This document shows, in pieces, positions 5,570-8,147 of a stretch of 8,147 bases of DNA. Positions within the stretch are counted from its first letter, which is position 1; each line of letters starts with the position of its first letter. Under the pieces are notes generated by a model, which saw nothing but the letters and a program-made list of their open reading frames with translations, was not told the DNA's origin and did not search any database. The DNA comes from S010-25 sp964466455 (lineage in GTDB: Bacteria; Pseudomonadota; Gammaproteobacteria; SZUA-229): assembly GCA_964466455.1 (NCBI GenBank), contig CAYXNL010000079.1, positions 1 to 8,147 of the forward strand. The letters are read 5' to 3'. The position numbers were made by a program, and so were the translations under genes.

Positions 5570-8135
5570 TGGTTTCGTCAGCAGACAGATCTTCTTCCAG
5601 GCCGTCAATTTTTGCCAGTTCGACCAGCCTTTCACTATTGGTCAGACGTATCAGACGAACGCCCTGTGTATTTCTGCCCATGACGCTGATATCGGCAACA
5701 CTGATGCGTACCAACGTGCCGTTATTAGTAATCATCATGATCTCATCGTCCGGCTGAACCTGTACAGCGCCAACGACTTTACCGTTACGGCTATTGGTCT
5801 GAATGGAAATCACGCCCTGACCACCCCGACCTTTTAGTGGGTAATCTTCAATATGGCTACATTTACCAAAGCCATTTTCGGTGGCAGTGAGTACCGAACC
5901 ATTATCTTCCACCAGAATCATGCTGATTACCTGCTGCCCTTCAGCCAGTCGCATGCCGCGAACGCCTCCCGCAGTGCGCCCCATTGCCCGCACATCGGTT
6001 TCGGCAAAACGTACAGACTTACCCGCATCCGACAACAGTATAATATGGCGGGAACCGTCGGTAATTACCACTTCAACCAGTTTATCGTCACCACGCAAAT
6101 CAATGGCAATAATGCCAGATGTACGTGGGTGAGAAAAATTGGACAGCGCTGTCTTCTTCACCGTACCACTGCTGGTAGCCATAAATACAAACTGGTTTTC
6201 ATCATACTGACGGACCGGCAAAACCGCATTAATACGCTCATTATTTTCCAGCGGCAGTAAATTCACAATGGGTTTGCCACGCGAACCGCGCCCGGCCATT
6301 GGTAACTGATAAACCTTCAACCAGTAAACCTTGCCACGGCTGGAAAAACATAAAAGCGTATCGTGCGTATTGGCGATAAAAAGATTTTCGATAAAATCTT
6401 CTGTTTTCACTGCGGCGGCTGATTTGCCCCGCCCACCACGACGTTGGGTATTGTAAACATCCAGTGACTGCGCTTTGGCATAACCATCGTGAGAGAACGT
6501 TACCACTACATCCTCTTCGGTAATCAGGTCTTCCATGGTAAGGTCTAGCTGATCGGCAATAATTTCACTGCGGCGCTCATCATTGAAATTTTCTTTTATT
6601 TCTATTAACTCTTCGCGGATCACCTGCATCAGCCGATCCGGATTAGCCAGTATTTCAATTAACTTCTTAATAATATCTAGTATTTCCTTGAATTCATTAA
6701 CTATTTTATCCTGTTCAAGACCAGTCAAACGGTGCAGTTTCAGCTCAAGAATTGCCTGAGCCTGAGCCTCTGAAAGATGATAGCCATCCTCTTTCAGACC
6801 GAAACGTGGATCTAGATTTTCCGGACGTGAGGCAGAAATATCCGCATCCTCAGTCGCCCGTTTCACCATATCCACCACCATACCCGGTGCCCAGATATAG
6901 TCGATCAAAGCGGCTTTGGCTACTGCCGGACTGGGTGATTTTTTAATCATCGCAATGATGTCATCAATATTAGCCAGCGCCACCGCCAAGCCTTCTAATA
7001 AATGCGCTCTGGCTCTGGCCTTACGTAATTCAAAAATTGTTCGACGGGTGACAACTTCACGACGATGACGGATAAAGGCATCAAGAATCTGCTTCAGATT
7101 AAGTAGCTGAGGCTGCCCTTCAACCAGTGCCACCATATTAATACCAAACGCCGTCTGCATAGCCGTCTGTGAATACAGATTATTTAAAACCACCTCACCG
7201 ACTTCGCCGCGGCGCAGTTCGATCACAATACGCATACCATCCTTGTCGGATTCATCACGTAAAGCGGAAATACCTTCAATGCGTTTTTCCTTCACCAGTT
7301 CGGCAATGCGCTCAATTAATCGCGCCTTGTTTACCTGATAGGGAATTTCACTGACGATAATAGTCTGTTTGCCGTTCTTTTCATTGCTGATAATCTCGGC
7401 GCGTGAACGCATGACCATCCGACCACGTCCGGTTTTATATGCCTGACGAATACCTTTAACACCGTTAATAAAACCAGCCGTAGGCAGATCCGGGGCCGGA
7501 ATATATTGCATTAACGCATCAATGGTTAAATCCGGTTCATCAATTAATGCCAGGCAGGCACGGATAACTTCGCCCAGGTTATGCGGCGGCATATTTGTTG
7601 CCATGCCCACGGCAATACCGGAGGAACCATTTATCAGCATATTCGGTACGCGAGTAGGCATTACTACCGGCTCGGACTCTGAACCATCGTAGTTTTCGGC
7701 AAAATCAACCGTTTCCTTATCCAGATCGGCAAGCAACTGATGGGCAATTTTGGCCATCCGCACTTCGGTATAACGCATTGCTGCCGGTGCATCCCCATCG
7801 ACCGAACCGAAGTTACCCTGGCCATCAACCAACATATAACGCAGAGAAAATGGCTGTGCCATACGAACAATGGTGTCATACACGGCGGTATCGCCATGCG
7901 GGTGATATTTACCAATCACATCACCGACCACACGGGCTGACTTCTTATAGGCTTTATTCCAGTCGTTACCCAGCACATTCATCGCATAAAGAACACGACG
8001 ATGCACGGGTTTCAGACCATCTCGAACATCGGGCAGAGCGCGACCAACGATCACACTCATGGCGTAGTCCAGATAGGACTGCCGCATTTCATCTTCGAGG
8101 TTTACCGGGGATATTTCTTTTGCAAATTCTGCCAT
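5562..8135 (-). CDS. gyrA: DNA gyrase subunit A
   Basis: The breakage-reunion subunit of DNA gyrase, which with GyrB (A2B2) introduces negative supercoils using ATP. It has 857 residues, near full length (E. coli 875). The N-terminal part SYLDYAMSVIVGRALPDVRD (20-39) and the winged-helix region match the family, with the catalytic tyrosine Tyr122 in AAMRYTEVRM at the same number as E. coli. The quinolone-determining region (67-106) has Thr83 and Asp87. A coiled-coil and tower region follows. The C-terminal DNA-wrapping beta-pinwheel carries the GyrA box QRRGGRG (564-570), which marks gyrase rather than topoisomerase IV ParC, and further pinwheel-blade repeats such as MAGRGSRG, MGRTAGGVRGMRL, LKGRGGQGV and MGRNTQGVRLIRL. 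The tail is acidic (DGLEEDLSADETTE). The start follows the family N-terminus (MAEFAKEISPVNLEDE). Only 12 bases upstream are visible, with no Shine-Dalgarno in them. The stop lies in a tandem repeat. Confidence 0.98.
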   Translation of the reverse strand: MAEFAKEISPVNLEDEMRQSYLDYAMSVIVGRALPDVRDGLKPVHRRVLYAMNVLGNDWNKAYKKSARVVGDVIGKYHPHGDTAVYDTIVRMAQPFSLRYMLVDGQGNFGSVDGDAPAAMRYTEVRMAKIAHQLLADLDKETVDFAENYDGSESEPVVMPTRVPNMLINGSSGIAVGMATNMPPHNLGEVIRACLALIDEPDLTIDALMQYIPAPDLPTAGFINGVKGIRQAYKTGRGRMVMRSRAEIISNEKNGKQTIIVSEIPYQVNKARLIERIAELVKEKRIEGISALRDESDKDGMRIVIELRRGEVGEVVLNNLYSQTAMQTAFGINMVALVEGQPQLLNLKQILDAFIRHRREVVTRRTIFELRKARARAHLLEGLAVALANIDDIIAMIKKSPSPAVAKAALIDYIWAPGMVVDMVKRATEDADISASRPENLDPRFGLKEDGYHLSEAQAQAILELKLHRLTGLEQDKIVNEFKEILDIIKKLIEILANPDRLMQVIREELIEIKENFNDERRSEIIADQLDLTMEDLITEEDVVVTFSHDGYAKAQSLDVYNTQRRGGRGKSAAAVKTEDFIENLFIANTHDTLLCFSSRGKVYWLKVYQLPMAGRGSRGKPIVNLLPLENNERINAVLPVRQYDENQFVFMATSSGTVKKTALSNFSHPRTSGIIAIDLRGDDKLVEVVITDGSRHIILLSDAGKSVRFAETDVRAMGRTAGGVRGMRLAEGQQVISMILVEDNGSVLTATENGFGKCSHIEDYPLKGRGGQGVISIQTNSRNGKVVGAVQVQPDDEIMMITNNGTLVRISVADISVMGRNTQGVRLIRLTNSERLVELAKIDGLEEDLSADETTE

Positions 8136-8147
8136 TCAGGCTGCCAT

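Noticed and set aside
5362..5757. Plus-strand ORF crossing the N gap and entering the gyrA 3' end
   Set aside because: About a quarter of its codons are Ns, it starts in the REP-like palindrome, and the rest is antisense to the well-supported GyrA C-terminus.
5853..6260. Plus-strand ORF of 135 codons opposite gyrA
   Set aside because: It lies wholly antisense to the conserved GyrA pinwheel domain and its translation shows no recognisable domain; it is a shadow of gyrA codon use.
1..8147. CRISPR array, insertion sequence, tRNA/rRNA gene or defence system
   Set aside because: No spaced repeats of CRISPR type, transposase motifs, tRNA cloverleaf or rRNA sequence was seen; apart from the serC leader region the window is filled by core genes.

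Overview
The window carries six genes, all read from the minus strand. In the order of transcription they are gyrA, serC, a phosphoglycerate dehydrogenase (serA type), pheA (chorismate mutase/prephenate dehydratase), hisC and a tyrA cut off by the window start. This is the conserved gyrA-serC-pheA-hisC-tyrA neighbourhood known from Pseudomonas and other Gammaproteobacteria, where aroA, cmk, rpsA and ihfB usually follow. The GyrA sequence (numbering matches E. coli through Tyr122), the fused P-protein and the gene order all point to a gammaproteobacterium. Base composition looks moderate, with AT-rich gaps between genes. I cannot name a genus.

Layout: gyrA (8135-5562) is complete, with only 12 bases of upstream sequence in the window. 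A 298-bp gap between gyrA and serC follows. It holds a 13-bp tandem repeat that starts inside the gyrA stop region, a run of 100 Ns (a scaffold gap of unknown true size), a perfect GC-rich palindrome of REP-like type, and a very AT-rich serC leader with a 9-bp inverted repeat. From serC onward the genes are tightly packed: 63 nt to serA, 12 nt to pheA, 37 nt to hisC, and a 4-base ATGA overlap into tyrA. This looks like one transcription unit.

Functionally, SerA and SerC carry out consecutive steps from 3-phosphoglycerate to phosphoserine. PheA turns chorismate into prephenate and then phenylpyruvate. TyrA oxidises prephenate (or arogenate) towards tyrosine. HisC is a class-I-fold aminotransferase that in this setting probably serves histidine synthesis and possibly the final transamination of phenylalanine and tyrosine. 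The unit therefore joins serine and aromatic amino acid synthesis downstream of a gyrase subunit.

Most of the window is ordinary core metabolism and I see no new defence, mobile or secondary-metabolite system. The points most worth a second look are: a SerA-type enzyme that keeps the catalytic Arg and His but seems to lack the catalytic Glu; the placement of serA between serC and pheA; the tandem repeat that duplicates the end of gyrA next to an assembly gap; and the palindromic and inverted-repeat elements ahead of serC.
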